The notes under the pieces are model-generated. The model searched no databases and was not told where the DNA came from. It saw only the letters and a list, made by a program, of their open reading frames with translations. From Lithospermum erythrorhizon (Eukaryota > Streptophyta > Magnoliopsida > Boraginales > Boraginaceae), in NCBI GenBank assembly GCA_019722365.1, contig JADFUC010000122.1, positions 62,001 through 126,000 on the forward strand: a stretch of 64,000 bases of DNA. Direction: 5' to 3'. The position numbers were made by a program, and so were the translations under genes. Positions 46,752 to 59,360 of the stretch are shown one piece after another. Every line of letters starts with the position of its first letter. Within the stretch, counting starts at the first letter, position 1.

Positions 46752-48310
46752 CTATAAATTAAAGTGGCTTTTCTTCAAATTAAAGCCAATTTCATCTATC
46801 ATTTACCATCTCTTTATTTCAATGAATGTATGAAAAGAAAGGATCTGCTTCCTTTTCTTCATTCTTGGGTAACCTAGCCAAGCATGAACATTTGTACCAC
46901 ACTTCGTGTGTATATACCAATATAATTGTCCAAAAACAAAATTCAACATACAATAATAATTTGAAGTTAATAATTAATTTGACGACTACCATGAAATAAA
47001 GGTAAAAGATGGCGTGCTAAATTCTCTTAATCCAAAATGGTAATAGTGCTCCAAATAAATAAATTGCAATAAATTTTGATGTGTGAAAGAAAGATACATT
47101 TTAGGCATATTTGACAATTAAGATTAGATGGACCAACAAAGACAGCCTATCAATTTCATTAAAAATATTAGGCGTACAAATCGAACTGCGATACGTATTA
47201 CTAAAATGTGTTAGTTCCCTATATAAAACTAGTCTATATATACAATTTTGACAACCTATATATGTACGTTCAAATTGTCAATCCAAATATATATGGTTAC
47301 TGAATAGAATGTATTTATATACAATATATTTACATATATAAGTCGATATGAATATATTATATTCTTATTATACTTTACTAAAAATGGGGACCAAGGAAAG
47401 TTTATACGTTTTTGTTGATAAGGACATAATAGGTACGATAAACCTCCATTATTTCTTGAGTGCAATATATTAAGGATTAGATATACTACTACCTCCATTT
47501 AACTTAACCAAGCAATAAGTTTAAATTATAACTCAAAACACTTGGTTTCAATTCTAATTGTTATTATTTTTTAAAAAATGTTCAAAATGTGAACACATAA
47601 ATAATTGATATTTATTTTTTTCTTTCATAAAATCGATAGCCCTTACTTGTCATTGTAGGACTCGATCTAAGAACTTCGTCGTTACGAGTAATATCAATTA
47701 AATTGAGCTAGTTTTTTCTATTTTAAAACTTTAATATCGACACCCTAAAATTCAAATAGGTCATTCAAATATTAACAAATAGTCTAGCAATAGTATTGGA
47801 GAATTCACTATTTAAATTAAAGTTCAAATAATGAAGCGAATGGAATAATCTTTTTCAATTTCCTACAAGAGTAAGATGGTAAAATAAAACTGCTTCATAC
47901 TTTTTTATTTTAAGATCTTACCAGACACATGCACAACAGCACAAGGCACATGAGAAGCAGTAGAGCTGGATCATAATTTTTTATGGGCTAGCTTCAGTTG
48001 ACTTTGAAGTTTGAACCACAAGAACTTTAAAGCCCAAATTAAGATGGGCAAAAAAATAAAAAAGCGTATCAAATTCTATTCTTGATTAGGATTTTTCTTT
48101 ATTTGGTTCTTTTGATCCTTTTTTCTTTCTTCCTTTTCTTTTTCGATGAACTTTCATTCCAGAACCTATTCCCTCAAAGCGTGAAATTAAGTGATGCCGT
48201 TTCAAGCGAGGTGCATTGAGATATGAAAATAATTTTATTTATATGTAAATAAGGGACGCTCTTCTTAGCAATGTTTTGTTATAAGCTGTTTTAAAAAATC
48301 TTAAAAAGAG
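46752..48310. other. AT-rich intergenic DNA with one SINE-like sequence
   Basis: No protein gene supported. A tRNA-like promoter is at 47652-47712 (separate entry). Confidence 0.5.
47500..47712 (-). mobile_element. Possible tRNA-derived SINE
   Basis: On the - strand, from 47710 downward: TAGCTCAATTTAATTGA (box A-like), then after about 25 bases AGATCGAGTCC (box B-like, consensus GGTTCGANTCC). The spacing fits a RNA polymerase III internal promoter. This head is typical of plant SINEs. The body and tail, towards lower coordinates, end in T-rich (A-rich on -) sequence near 47570-47610; no clear target duplication. Confidence 0.45.
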
Positions 48311-48315
48311 AGACT

Positions 48316-49064
48316 TGTTGGTGTTTTGGTCTTTGTCTATTTATTTTTTGTTCTTCTTGATTTTGGTAGAGATTACGGAATATATATTTTCGGGGTTTCT
48401 TGGGTATTTACCAGTATGAAGGCCCATAATGGTAATAACTTGGAGTATTTCCCGAGCATGAAGATTGAAATTTGCATATATGGAAAGTATTTATGGAGCA
48501 TATTTCCATATATATGTTTGGTGTTCTACTCCCATATAGAGTTGCTCTGAATCTGAGAAATATACACCGCTCCATTACATAATAATTCTCTACGTTTTTA
48601 AGAGTGAGGTAAAAGATTTGAGAGATTATATTTTTTAGCCAGGTTGAATGTAGAAAGAATTCTCTAAATTCTAATAGACCTTGTGATTGTTTATGACCTT
48701 TACGTTATAACAATCATTGAGGATTTTCATTATGCTTATTTGAGTTGTATGAGGATAGAAGTCGGAAGCTTGGGCATTTCTTAGTTTGGAGTAGAATAGG
48801 GGAAATTTCGAGGAAGATAAATCACTTATTTGTAATATCTCGATATCGCCATTGAATCCTTCAGCAGGCGAAGTGCCCCGGACCTAGGTGCTACGTTGGT
48901 ACCGAACTGGGTTCACGATCTTTTTGTGTCGTTTAATTTCTTCACTATTTATTTTACGTTTTCTGTCTCTCGGATTTGTCTTTGTCGATCAGTGTTATTG
49001 ACGGTTGAGATTACGCTTCTTAGCGTTCAGCCAAATCTATTTCACGGTAGGTTACGAACTTTCA
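48316..49064 (+). repeat. 5' LTR of the copia-derived element
   Basis: 749 bp, starts TGTTGGTGTTTTGG and ends GAACTTTCA. It aligns with the 3' LTR along its length (for example TAATAACTTGGAGTATT and TTTCCATATATATGTTTGG), with many substitutions and small indels. Pairs with AGACT on its left. Confidence 0.9.
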
Positions 49065-49082
49065 ATTGGCATATAGAGCGGG
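49065..49082 (+). promoter_or_regulatory. Primer-binding site, tRNA-Met type
   Basis: Directly after the LTR, ATTGGCATATAGAGCGGGC resembles ATTGGTATCAGAGCGGGC, the initiator-methionine tRNA primer site of plant copia elements, with two or three changes. Confidence 0.8.
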
Positions 49083-49110
49083 CACTCGACATGCAGTGAG
49101 TGTATGTGAG

Positions 49111-49912
49111 ATGAAAGAAAGTTCAATAAATTATCAACCTATTCTCGATGGTTCAAATTATGCTTATTGGAAGAGGGTAGTTGCTTACTTGAGATCTATG
49201 GATATTAAAATATGGAAATACGTTTTTGTATGTTGCAGACCCCTCTGACAGCACTTTAAGCGGTGATGGCACCATGATTGAAGCTTTGAATTGGAATGGG
49301 TGTAAAGGAGCATTGAAGCCTCGATGGAAAATTTGAGCCTTGGATGCAATACGTAGTTGTGTGAACATAAATGTTGATATACTGATCCGAACCTGTGCCA
49401 GTGCCAAAGAAGCTTGGGAAACTCTTGCTTGTGTATTTGAAGGAACTCACAAAGTTCGTGTGTGTCGTCTCCAACTTCTCACCACCAAATTTGAGAATCT
49501 GAGGATGAAGGAAGAGGAAACCATCATTGAGTTCATTATCAAACTTAAGGAGATATCCAATGAATTCTATGACCTTGGAGAAATAATGCCTGAAGAAAAA
49601 ATTGTCAGAAAGATTCTCAGATCTCTACCCAATAGATTCGATTCCAAAGTGGTTGTCATAGAAGAGGCGAATGACATCTCGATTATGAAGGTAGATGAGC
49701 TATTTGGTTCTCTTATCACGTTTGAAATGTCTCTTGATGATCGAAGGTGCAAAGATAAGAAATCTGGCAACACTGTCAAACCAGATGTCAGTGACAGTCT
49801 ATCTAACAGTCGGTACCTACTAGACACAAATGTTGAAAAAGATGGATCAACAAGCTACAGAGATCCAATGTAAAGGATGTGAAGGTTATGGTCATAATCA
49901 GATTCAATGTCC
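49111..49912 (+). pseudogene. Copia gag polyprotein remnant (UBN2-type)
   Basis: Starts MKESSINYQPILDGSNYAYW (49111), the N-terminal 'NYxxW' motif of copia gag. A one-base shift and a TGA at 49332-49334 break it. The long second segment (about 49340-49873) contains SAKEAWETLA, FENLRMKEEETIIEF, RKILRSLPNRFDSKV and DELFGSLITFE, all typical of UBN2-family gag. The CCHC zinc knuckle (CKGCEGYGHNQIQC, 49869-49910) is in another frame. Gag packages element RNA in virus-like particles; this copy cannot make the full protein. Confidence 0.88.
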
Positions 49913-50982
49913 AACTTTTTCACAAAAGAAGTGTAATATTATCTTAAGCCGTGAGAAGAGCAAGAAACTAAAAGACGGTGTGGGGAAGATTGTTGCATTC
50001 TGACCAAAACCAGCGAATCATTTGTATGATTGAATAAAGTGAGGATAGTGATAAGGAAGAGATGTCTTTTAGAAAGTTGTGGGGATATGCGAAGTTGCTT
50101 TCGCCCGTTGTAACAAGTTAGCCAGAACTTGTACATGAAACAAGAAAAGGAAAATAAAGCCTCCTTGATGAGAATAATGAGATGTTAATTGTCAGCTACG
50201 GGTTAAATGAGAAGATTATGGGATTGAATGTGGAATTGGAAGCCATGAAGAAATCAATCCGTATGCTCAATTACGGTACGTCTAAAGCTGGATGAAATTC
50301 TTTCTACAGGTCAATCTCCAAATGACCATCTGGTGTGGGGATATGTTATTTGGAGAATATTCCTAAGAATCAAAGTTGTTCAATTTGCAAAGTTAAAAGA
50401 ATCTCAAGCTGTTATGGCTTGTTTCCGATAGGCTGGTCGACAATTAGTTCCCATGCTAAAGCATTACCGAGAATAAAGGAAGAAGAAATGAGTATGTCGT
50501 CAGCATTGGAAAGAAGGTCACGTAAGACCTCTTTGCTCTGAGCTCTATGGAAGGAACATTAAATGACATGGTCGGATTCCTGTATCCAAAATTCTAAAAT
50601 TGTTCGTCTATAAAAGGAATAGAGGTCAAAAGGTAGATGCAGTGTATTTGAACACAGGAATGGAAAATAAAGAGCGATTATCTGAGTAATTAAGTTGTTG
50701 CTAATCCTAAAGTGTGGAAGGTCAAGAGGGATCTTCGTGGAAAGGAAAAAGAAGCCAATGTTATCTCTGTCCCGAATGTACATGCTCGTGGTGAACTTGA
50801 CATGTGGTGCCAATGGTCGGGGCCGGGTTCTACCCCAGTGTTATCGCTCCGTGTGAGGATAATGGGTAAAATAAATTCTCATCTTTTGACCGTAAGGTAG
50901 TTGATTTTTTGAGGCAAAATAGAGGAGATGTGATTAAGGGGGAGTATGTGTTTTTCGAACAAAATATCGTGAAAGGGGGAGT

Positions 50983-51720
50983 TGTGTGGTGTTTTTGGTG
51001 TTGTCCCATTTATTTTTTGTTGCTGCTGATTTTGGTAAGTTCTGGAATATATATTTTCGGGGTTTTGCTTGGAGTATTTCTCAAGTATGAAGACTATATG
51101 GTAATAACTTGGAGTATTCCCCAAGCATGAAGATTGAGATTTGCATATATGAAAGTATTATTTATGGAAGATATTTCCATATATGTTTGGTGTGCCTATA
51201 CATATATAAGTGTCACTCTGCACATCTGAATTTTTCACCACTCCATACATAATAATTATCTACGTTTTAAGAGTGAGCTAAAAGATTTGAGAGAGCATAT
51301 TTTTTTGTGTAGGTTGAATGTGTTAGAAGAATTTTATAAACTTCTAACTGAATGTACGATTGCTTATGACACTATGTTATAACAATCATTGAGAGTATTT
51401 CATTGTAAACACTGAGTTGTGATGGATAAATCGAGGGAGCCTGAAACACATTTACTAGTTTGGAGTAGAATAGTGCGTTCGAGGAAGATAAGTCATTATT
51501 TGTAATATCTCAATATCATAGTAAAATCGCCCGGCTGGGCAAGGCGCTATGAACTGGGTGCTTCTGTTAACGGATTTGGGTTACCATCTTTATTGTCTTT
51601 TAATTTTACGCACTATTTATTTACATTTCTTGTCATCGGTTGTCTTGTGAATCCAGTGTTATTGGCAGGTTGGTCCAGCAGCGTTCAACAAATCTATTTC
51701 GCGCGGATTCTGAACTTTCA
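50983..51720 (+). repeat. 3' LTR of the copia-derived element
   Basis: 738 bp, starts TGTGTGGTG after the purine tract at 50971-50982 and ends GAACTTTCA followed by AGACT. Confidence 0.9.
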
Positions 51721-52623
51721 AGACTAAATAATAAATATTAGGGGGTCCTTTTAAATCAACAATGATAGTACAACAACAAAAAAGAAGGGGCAAAACTTAA
51801 AAAAAAAAGACTAAATATTTGTAGAAAAACCAATAAAAAGAAGCAGCTTGCAAGAATTGAACCGAGACCAAAGTTACAAAAGTTCTATTATACAACCAAG
51901 TGACCAACTACAATAAAATAGTATTAATTTATCTCTAAAACATTCAAATATTAGGAGACCCTTTAAATATGGGGCCCTGTTCAAACAACCGAACCGAACA
52001 CCCTTTAGGTCGGGCATGCATGAAATAGAAACTAAATGAAAGAAATTACAAATATTAGCACCATAAAATAAGATTATAAAGTGACGAATTTTTTGTGCAT
52101 TCTAACTCTTTATTATTTGCCATCAGGCCTTATTTTCATTATCTTAATCAACTCCTGAGTCCTGTCTACGAAAATGGGCTGCCCAAGTTCAAGCAAGGTC
52201 CATAAATCCGATGTTGAAGGGCTGACTATGATGTCACTTTTGGTAATCCGAGATGATTTGAAAAATCCAACTCATTAATCCGCTTGAAGTTCAATCGAAT
52301 TGGACTCGGACTCAGACTCGGATAATCTTTATAGATTTAGATCAGTTATTTAGCAAACCCGACCTACTCAACTAATTAACCGGTTAAGACTTGGAATAAA
52401 TTATACTCCGTAATATACTTTTAAAATAGAGACAACATCTCCAACTTTTCATAGACTTTTATATGAGTTTTTAAGTATGCAAACACTTTTCATGATCTAA
52501 TACTCCCTCCGTTTTTTATAGTTATCGTTTTAGATAAAAAAAAATTATTTTTTTTATAGTTATCGTTTTAGCATAATAAATAATATATCAATGTACTTTT
52601 TCTCTTAAAATAAACAATCAACC
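51721..52623. other. Intergenic DNA with a tRNA-like fragment and a truncated MITE
   Basis: No protein gene. On the - strand at 51912-51850, TAGTTGGTCACTTGGTTG and TCTCGGTTCAATTCTTGC look like A- and B-box parts of a tRNA-derived sequence, but no cloverleaf was found. At 52502, TACTCCCTCCGTTTTTTATAG is a Stowaway left end; an internal TTTTTTATAGTTATCGTTTTAG block occurs twice, and no right end is found before copy B of the gypsy element begins. Confidence 0.45.
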
Positions 52624-53287
52624 TGATTTGTTCCACATTTTAAGCTATGAATATATTATTCTGAAGTCTTGAATGGGTTTTCATGGCTTGAACTACAGAG
52701 GGGCCAGAACTTCAGCGGCTGAGGATTGTCGGGTTGAAATTGTTCTCGCAGACACAGGATCTACGAGGCGTCCTTAGCCTTCGCGAGGTTAGGGAGATGC
52801 CTTTATGTTATGGAATCAGTAGGTTGGGATACTGGCAGTCGTCGGGACTTTGAGGGTGTGAGTTGTGGTCACTGACAGCTCCGGCGATCAAGTCTCGGTA
52901 TTTTGGAGTTATGTGAGAATACACAAAATGGCAGAGATGTTGCTAGAGAATCAAAATTTGAATTAAGGGGAGACTGTTAGTGATGGGATATTTATGAGCA
53001 AGTACCGTGAGTTGTCATAGTACCCTCTTTTCAGCGGAGATACAAATGCGTAATCGACATTTGTGTCACCTATTAGTACCTTGGGAACTTACCAGTGTGG
53101 CCTATAATCCAAGATATGTTGGGCTAAAATAGTATATATATATATCATTGCCGCGAGGAATGGTAAGAGTGAAAAAGAAATGATTTTGATCTTTTGTATG
53201 GCCCAGAAACCAATTTGTTAATTTCTTGCAGTAAGTATAAGGTATTGGGCAGTATCGCGGTTTGAATAAATCTGCGGCTTTGACACA
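52624..53287 (-). repeat. 3' LTR of gypsy copy B (left side)
   Basis: Starts TGATTTGTTCC, as the right LTR of copy A does, and matches the left LTR of A to TTTGACACA at 53287. The TATA box region reads TATTTATGAGC here, a change from TATTTATAGGC in the other three copies. Confidence 0.72.
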
Positions 53288-53995
53288 GAACGACCTGCAG
53301 GTGTGGTTTTTGATAGCGATTGACCCACTTCTTTATGGAACAAGAAACTTCTTTAGCAGCGCGTGCCCACACCTGAGAATCGGAACACTTGCCCGTTGGA
53401 TTATAAAGCCTATAAAGGTAACCATTGGCATAAATTCTTTGCCGGTACTTATCGGCTTTAACTATTCACGCCTACACCACCCTGCTTGTTGCCACACTCT
53501 TCTTTTACGCCCCACTTATTCATCGCCTTCTTGGGTTTCTATTCTTGACCGCTTCCTCCGTAGCAAAGGTGCATTATATGGTATCATGTTATTGTGACCC
53601 ATATATATATATATATTTTTTACTCTTTCCCCAAGTATGAGTACGAGAGTTTTGAGGTTCTTTAGCAAATCTGCCTTTAATTAGGGGGTCATCTGAAGGG
53701 GAAGGTATTCGGTGGGTGAAGGGTGTCGATGCGAGGACTTTCGGTCTCTTGGGATCTGGGTATTTAGGGTTTTAGGTTGGTTGTTTTGCGGATTTCGATA
53801 TCGTGTGTGGAGGGAAGATTAATCCCTATTTTTAATGTAGCCTCGAGGTGTTGAAGCGTGTAAGACCTAGAAGGTATGACGATTGTTGAAGGTCTGGCGG
53901 AATACGTGAATGTGCTTGAAACCCCTCTTTCCAAGCAGCTTATGTTTTGCTTATGATTCCGTAATTTTCTAACTTGTGTTTAACCAGCTATACTC

Positions 53996-55965
53996 ATGTC
54001 TTGGCAGAATATGGCTCGCGGTTCTAACTTTCGAGGTAATCGAAATCTCTTGAGCCGGACTCGCCATTGTGGTAATGGATCTGGCGAATCCACGCCTTTT
54101 GTAGACTTTATTACGCTACAGGAGGCTGCGAGATTACCCAGATTACAATGGCGATTTGAGTTTTACTCACTCGTGACCACTGCTAATATGGAAATTCCTC
54201 GGGAGGTGGTGGAGGACATGTGCCGGAGCTATGTGACAACCCACATGAAGGAAGAAGTGTCAAAAATGCAGCTTGCCAGTGATCGGCCTCGGCCAACGGC
54301 GCTTCAACGTTGCCCTTCTTCTACAGAAGCAGTATGGCTTGACTTCGGACTTCTTCTGGCAAACCCAGGTGATCTTCCACCCGCCATTCCTACCATCTTT
54401 CGCGATTCCTTACCCGTTCCATTTTTCCCGGTAGACCTAGATAACTTTAGACAGTATTTTTCTATTCCCCCTTTTGTGGAGTTGCGACTCCCAACAGAAG
54501 GGGATAAAGTTTTTGAACCGCGGGTCGATCCACATCAAAAGCGGAAGGTCCGCACCACGCGGGTTGGGCGGCCACATGTACATAGAATCCACTCACTGCG
54601 TTTGTAAGGTTTCACTTTCACCTTTTGTAAATAACATTTTATTAGGCGTAAACGGGCTCGAGGCAAATGCATACACTAGCGGGTGGCCAAGAGATTACCA
54701 TGTTCATGGTGAGTGCACGTAGGATAGTTCAAATAGAACCTACGTAGAGCTATTTTATTGCCCTTACGATACCAGCTTTTGGGTGGCGACCTCTTTCAGC
54801 GAAGTGGGCGGGACATCTTTGCGTACCCAAAGTAGATAAGATCTCGAAACCATTTCGTGCCTCCACTGAAGTGGTATTTCGTGAAGGAGGTATGGATGAC
54901 GATTTCAAGAGTATGGGTTCCTTTGCTTGGGATGCCGCCCATGTGCAATGCTGAAACGCCAGCAGCCTCTGACCCCAGCGAGACTATTTCTTCCCCCACT
55001 CATCTACGCGAGCGATTCACGCGCCGGCCGGAGACTCTCAATGTCCCCGAAGATGGAGTGGATTTTAGTGCGCCTCTTGTGGAATACTCCCCGATCTTAC
55101 GAACCTTCCCCAGCGCTCTTTCTGGCAGGTTTTATCGGTTCTTGAAGGCTCCACGCAGCTTTCAGGAGAGAAATCAGGAAACCTTCAACATCTAAACCCC
55201 TCGTATTGGAGGCGGGTGAAAAGAGATTTTGATTAAGCGGAGGACCCGATGGAAGTGCGTCTTACCATAGGCCAGATGCATGTGGTATAAAGGTAACGTT
55301 CATCCTCTTTTAACTTCTTCCCTAATTTCACTTTGGTATAACTCCGTCCTCTTCCCCACTCACGTGTGCGTTCTTAAATCACGAGAGCTATTCCAGCCAC
55401 AGATCGAAGGCCACTGGAGAGTGTCGAGAAATACTTGGCGGGCGAGGCTTAATACCGTTTCAGTATGAGATGCTCCAACGAATGAGGGTAAAGCGAGAAA
55501 TGAAAAGTTAGAAGACCCTACTCTATCGGAAATGGAGGCGGGGAGAAAGGAGGCTGAAGAGCCGGTGTGTCAAATGGCGGCGGTATGATCTATTGAGTGC
55601 TACGCCCGTTTGGAGGAGAAGCTGAAAAGTGACGGACGTCTGAGGGAATGGCCCAAATCGTAATCGATATCTCGAAAGAAGCGGATGGCGGTGCGAGGGG
55701 AAACTGAGGGCTGAGAGCGTACTCCCGGATGCAAGAAGCGGTTGGCCGATGCGATTACCGAGTTTGCGAGGCAGGCGGCAAGGCCTGACTCCTATTGCTA
55801 TGCCGCTTTACCGGATGTACAAAGATGTGAACCCAGCAATCGTGGAGAACTACCACGATTTTATCCAAGGGTATAATCTTGAATTTGGTTTTGCCAAGCC
55901 CATATCCCTCGATGCCCAGCCAACACGATGAGGAGGAGGATGAGGCTTCGCTCCCCAGGCGATGA
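53996..55965 (+). pseudogene. Antisense ORF (aORF) of gypsy copy B, Transposase_28-like
   Basis: A 203-codon open frame begins at ATG 53996 (MSWQNMARGSNFRG). It contains EIPREVVEDMCRSYV, FFPVDLDNFRQYFSIPPF and VELRLPTEGDKVFEPRVD. Downstream the frame shifts: CKVSLSPFVNNILLGVNG (about 54603-54656) is the Transposase_28-like core, then MPPMCNAETPA, VEYSPILRTFPSALSGRFYR and finally KDVNPAIVENYHDFI near the C-terminus, with a terminal acidic EEEDEASLPRR and TGA at 55963-55965. The N-terminal third is better preserved than in copy A. Function of this protein class is unknown. Confidence 0.78.
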
Positions 55966-56819
55966 TCGAACCTCTTGGTTTACGATTCTTACACTTTTTG
56001 TAATAAGCAATGTTCATCTTTTACCTTTCGTTGCGTCTTCATTTTTAATTCCGTACGTCATGTATGTACAAGGAGCTGCCTCCTAAGAGCCTGCCCCTGT
56101 TTTATGTAACCGCCTAGTAAAGGTCGGTTTTAGCGATTTCGGTTATTACCATAAGCCCCTATTGATGGCAGTTCTTAACGGCTTTTTTGAGGCCAATTGG
56201 CGATACATGTGGGGTCTGTCTGATAATAGGCCGCTGGCAGCTTATTCCTTGAGAATGCCTTGAGCTTTTAATTCCTGTATTGTCCTTTTTATTAGCGTTA
56301 GTGAGGGTTCTTGTTTTTAAGACCGACAGTGATCGAGTTCATCTTTACGGTCTGAATTATGCTTTGGATTAGCATGCCACCTTGGAGGCGTAGCGTTTCC
56401 ATAATTGTATGGTACAGAAAGCGAACCTCCTTTATTTAATAGTTAAACTCTGGAAAGAGTGATCCCTTCTTAGGGCGGTTACAAGGTCCAACTCGGATTA
56501 CACATAATATCGACATATTTTGAGTGGCGTGCAGTCCACAAGGCGTTTTATCATTAAGTCTTTTCGGTCGTAAGTCTTTCAGGCACTACACTGACCGTCT
56601 TACTTGATATGGCCACTTCCCGTCACCGGGCTCGGTGCTTTGCTCCTTGGGTTGGTGGTGAGCACATGGCCGTAACACCAAAGTCTCCCAGCGCGGAGCT
56701 GATGGTTTTTAACCACTTCGATTATATGTTCGGCCATAAAATTTGCTTGTACTTGAGGTTCTATAAAGAGCACCAAATCTGCTGGTTAAATCCTAAAGTT
56801 AAGATATTCCACTGAAACT

Positions 56820-57370
56820 ACGATCGTTAAGCCCTTCGTCGAACCCGGCTTATGCGTAAGTGGGCAATCCTACTTGCAATGGGACCGCCTCGGCGCCGTG
56901 AGCCAGAGGTGAATGGAGCCTCAGGATTTAACTTGATTAGGGTTGACCGTAATAACCCATCCTGACAATTATTGGGTAATTCTTGTATCAGCTCCACTTC
57001 TCCTTTCACCGCTTTGTATTATGTTCTTTTAATGCCCTTAGAATATAATCCGGTTTAAATGACTTCCTTTGTCCATTAAACTTTGTGGGTAGTAAAAGCT
57101 AGATGGCCAATGGCCCCTGATCAATTTCTCAAAGATCCGTCAGACACACGCCTGGCCAGGGGACGTTGTCGGAATGCGAAATCTTGGGGATGCCAAACCC
57201 AGTGAGTATATTCTTCCATAGAAGCTGGCCACCGACTTTCCTGTTCTAGTTTTTCTTAAGCAGTGCTGACCTCGTCAACTAGAAGCCAAAATCCGCCCAT
57301 TCTGATGGTATATTACTGCGCCCCACTTCATTTTGCTTTGGGTAATTTTCCGCCAGGTCAATTCCAGCAT
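56820..57370 (-). pseudogene. Gypsy integrase C-terminal remnant, copy B
   Basis: Homologous to 39120-39650 of copy A: shares AATCTTGGGGATGC, GAGTATATTCTTCCAT, GCTTTGGGTAATTTTCCGC and TTGTATTATGTTCTTTTAATGCC. These are the DDE core and C-terminal parts on the - strand. The N-terminal zinc region is deleted. Confidence 0.7.
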
Positions 57371-57439
57371 GGCGAGCAGGTTTATTCTTGACTCTTGACC
57401 TCGTCTTGACGGGTATCTCCACGTATGATTTTCCACGAA

Positions 57440-59060
57440 CCAGCTTTTAGTCGACGGGGGTTCCTATTATTGCTGAGGGGGCACGCAGAGGTTTGGTAAC
57501 ATCTTCTAACTTTTTGATCACCCAAACATCTCTTCTATGCCTCAGCGTCGGGAACTTCATTTTGAGATATGCTTGGTGAGAGACTATAGCCACCCAAAGC
57601 GGTCCAATCGGGCGACTATGGGAAAGGAGCTTGGATTGCTGCAGTCTGGATATCATGGCGGCTATAAGGTGTGTTCGATCGTGGTGGCCACTGCCCAACC
57701 CCACCGTTAGATCAATGGGGCTACTCCCATTACATTTATGGAATGACACGTGAAACGATTAAATTAGTGGATAGGGGTTGGATAATTTCGCTGGGGAGGT
57801 GTAACTTGTCGAAAGGTGCGATATAAATATCGACTAAAGGCTGCACATTATTACACTGACATCCGTTCAACCGTGAAATTCGCAATAATTGGGGCTATGA
57901 CCACGGGGTCATCATGTGGGAATTCAATTCCGATTAACTCATCATCCGTGAAACTAATGGAATTAGTTTCCTTGTCTAGGTGCTGGTGATTGAATATCGT
58001 CTTAACTGCGGTAACCTCTAGAGTGCGAGTACTTCTATCCAGCGCCTCCTCAATGGTATCCCGTCACGCCAGAGTGAGTCTTGGGAGTTCGGCCCGGAGT
58101 TCGGCCTTGAAGATGTGGCGGCGAGTGCAATGTTTTGTATTTGACGTATTGTGAGCCCCGACTAGCATTATACTCGCCGGGCATCTCTTTTATCAATTTC
58201 TACATTTCAGGAGTCCAAAACCTACACTACATTAGTGTCGTGGCCATGTTCTCGATGATATGTGCTCGTATTTTGTCCACACACTTGATTGCAACTACCG
58301 TCCTTGGCAGGGGCTCAGTTTCTGCTTCAATTTGAAGGCGTACACCTCGGCTATAGGCTTCGCAATGGGGTGAAACCCGTGTTGGGCACCCTTCTCATGC
58401 ATTGCACTAAGCCCTTCTGAGGCATTGGTTCGAAATTTCTTCTTTTAGAACCCTGCCCCCTGTCTCGCTCCAACCGGTCCCAGACCGGAGTTTTCCTTGG
58501 TGACTTAGAAACGCCTCTTTCATAGTGCGTCCCGGAGGTCGCCGGCTTAGATTCCTTGTTTTTTCGGCTCCTCGACTCGGCTTATACGGGCGGAGCTGCT
58601 GAGCCACGTGAGTTAGATCACTTTGTGCGGAGTTTCAGGAATTGACGCGCTTGCTTGAGTTTCGGTATGATAAACCGCGGTAGAATGCCATATAAGCTAC
58701 GTTGTTGACTTCTGGAATTGTGAGCAGGATGTCGTTATAGCGCTTATGATAGCCTTCCAGGGATTTCATTAGATGCTTCTTGATATCCATAAGGAGCTCT
58801 TTCGTCTGGTGCTTACGTATAGCGAGACCCCAATTTCACTATGAAAGCATCCATGATTTCTTTGGTATGAATCTACTCTAATTAAGAGCAAAAACCATGT
58901 ACCAGTCCAAGGCTCGGTCGGACAAACTATTTGGCGTAAATATCGGGATTGTTGGAGGTAATAGTCATCTTGGCCAAAAATCTCTGCAAATGTTTTCTTA
59001 GGTAAAAAGCTATTACCATTCAAAGCCCAGGTAAGTGGGAGGATGAACACTACGGTAATG
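57440..59060 (-). pseudogene. Gypsy gag and protease remnant, copy B
   Basis: Colinear with 42100-43730 of copy A. The protease site segment near 57830-57880 has insertions that remove the DTG codons. Gag keeps FAEIFGQDDYYLQQ-like and RRKSSLWISR segments in broken - strand frames (59050-58769). Confidence 0.68.
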
Positions 59061-59360
59061 ATCCGCTTCCAAATATCATGCTTGACATTTTTGGTTTTAC
59101 GTTCTCTTTTTAGTATCGGCCCGGCATGAATGCCTTAAATCATTTCTTTAATATCAACCGGCTCTTCTTTGTAGCGTGGCGGATCCACATGAGTTCTGAG
59201 CACCCACAGCGAGTTACGAGGCGTTCGGCGCCTCTCATAGTATCAGCGCTGGGTTCTCTACATGGGCAAAAGCTGCACTGGCCCGTATGCATACAATCAC
59301 GATAGTGCGTATGGCGGAACGACTTCATCATCTCGCTCTTTATTAAGTTGTGCATTTTAC

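Larger units (their letters stand above)
48316..51720 (+). mobile_element. Copia-derived TR-GAG-like element with target duplication
   Basis: Two LTRs (48316-49064 and 50983-51720) starting TG and ending TTTCA, flanked by a perfect 5-bp duplication AGACT (48311-48315 and 51721-51725). A primer-binding site follows the 5' LTR and a purine tract (GAAAGGGGGAG) precedes the 3' LTR. The 1.9-kb interior holds gag with its zinc knuckle and a short run-on to just before the protease (GELDMWC); protease, integrase, RT and RNase H are absent. Elements of this layout have been called TR-GAG or non-autonomous LARD-like. Stops and frameshifts in gag indicate age. Confidence 0.88.

Noticed and set aside
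51850..51912. tRNA-like sequence on the - strand
   Set aside because: A- and B-box-like motifs are present, but no acceptor stem or cloverleaf can be drawn; noted as part of the intergenic entry only.
54796..54999. 67-codon - strand frame in gypsy copy B
   Set aside because: Shadow of the antisense ORF region.
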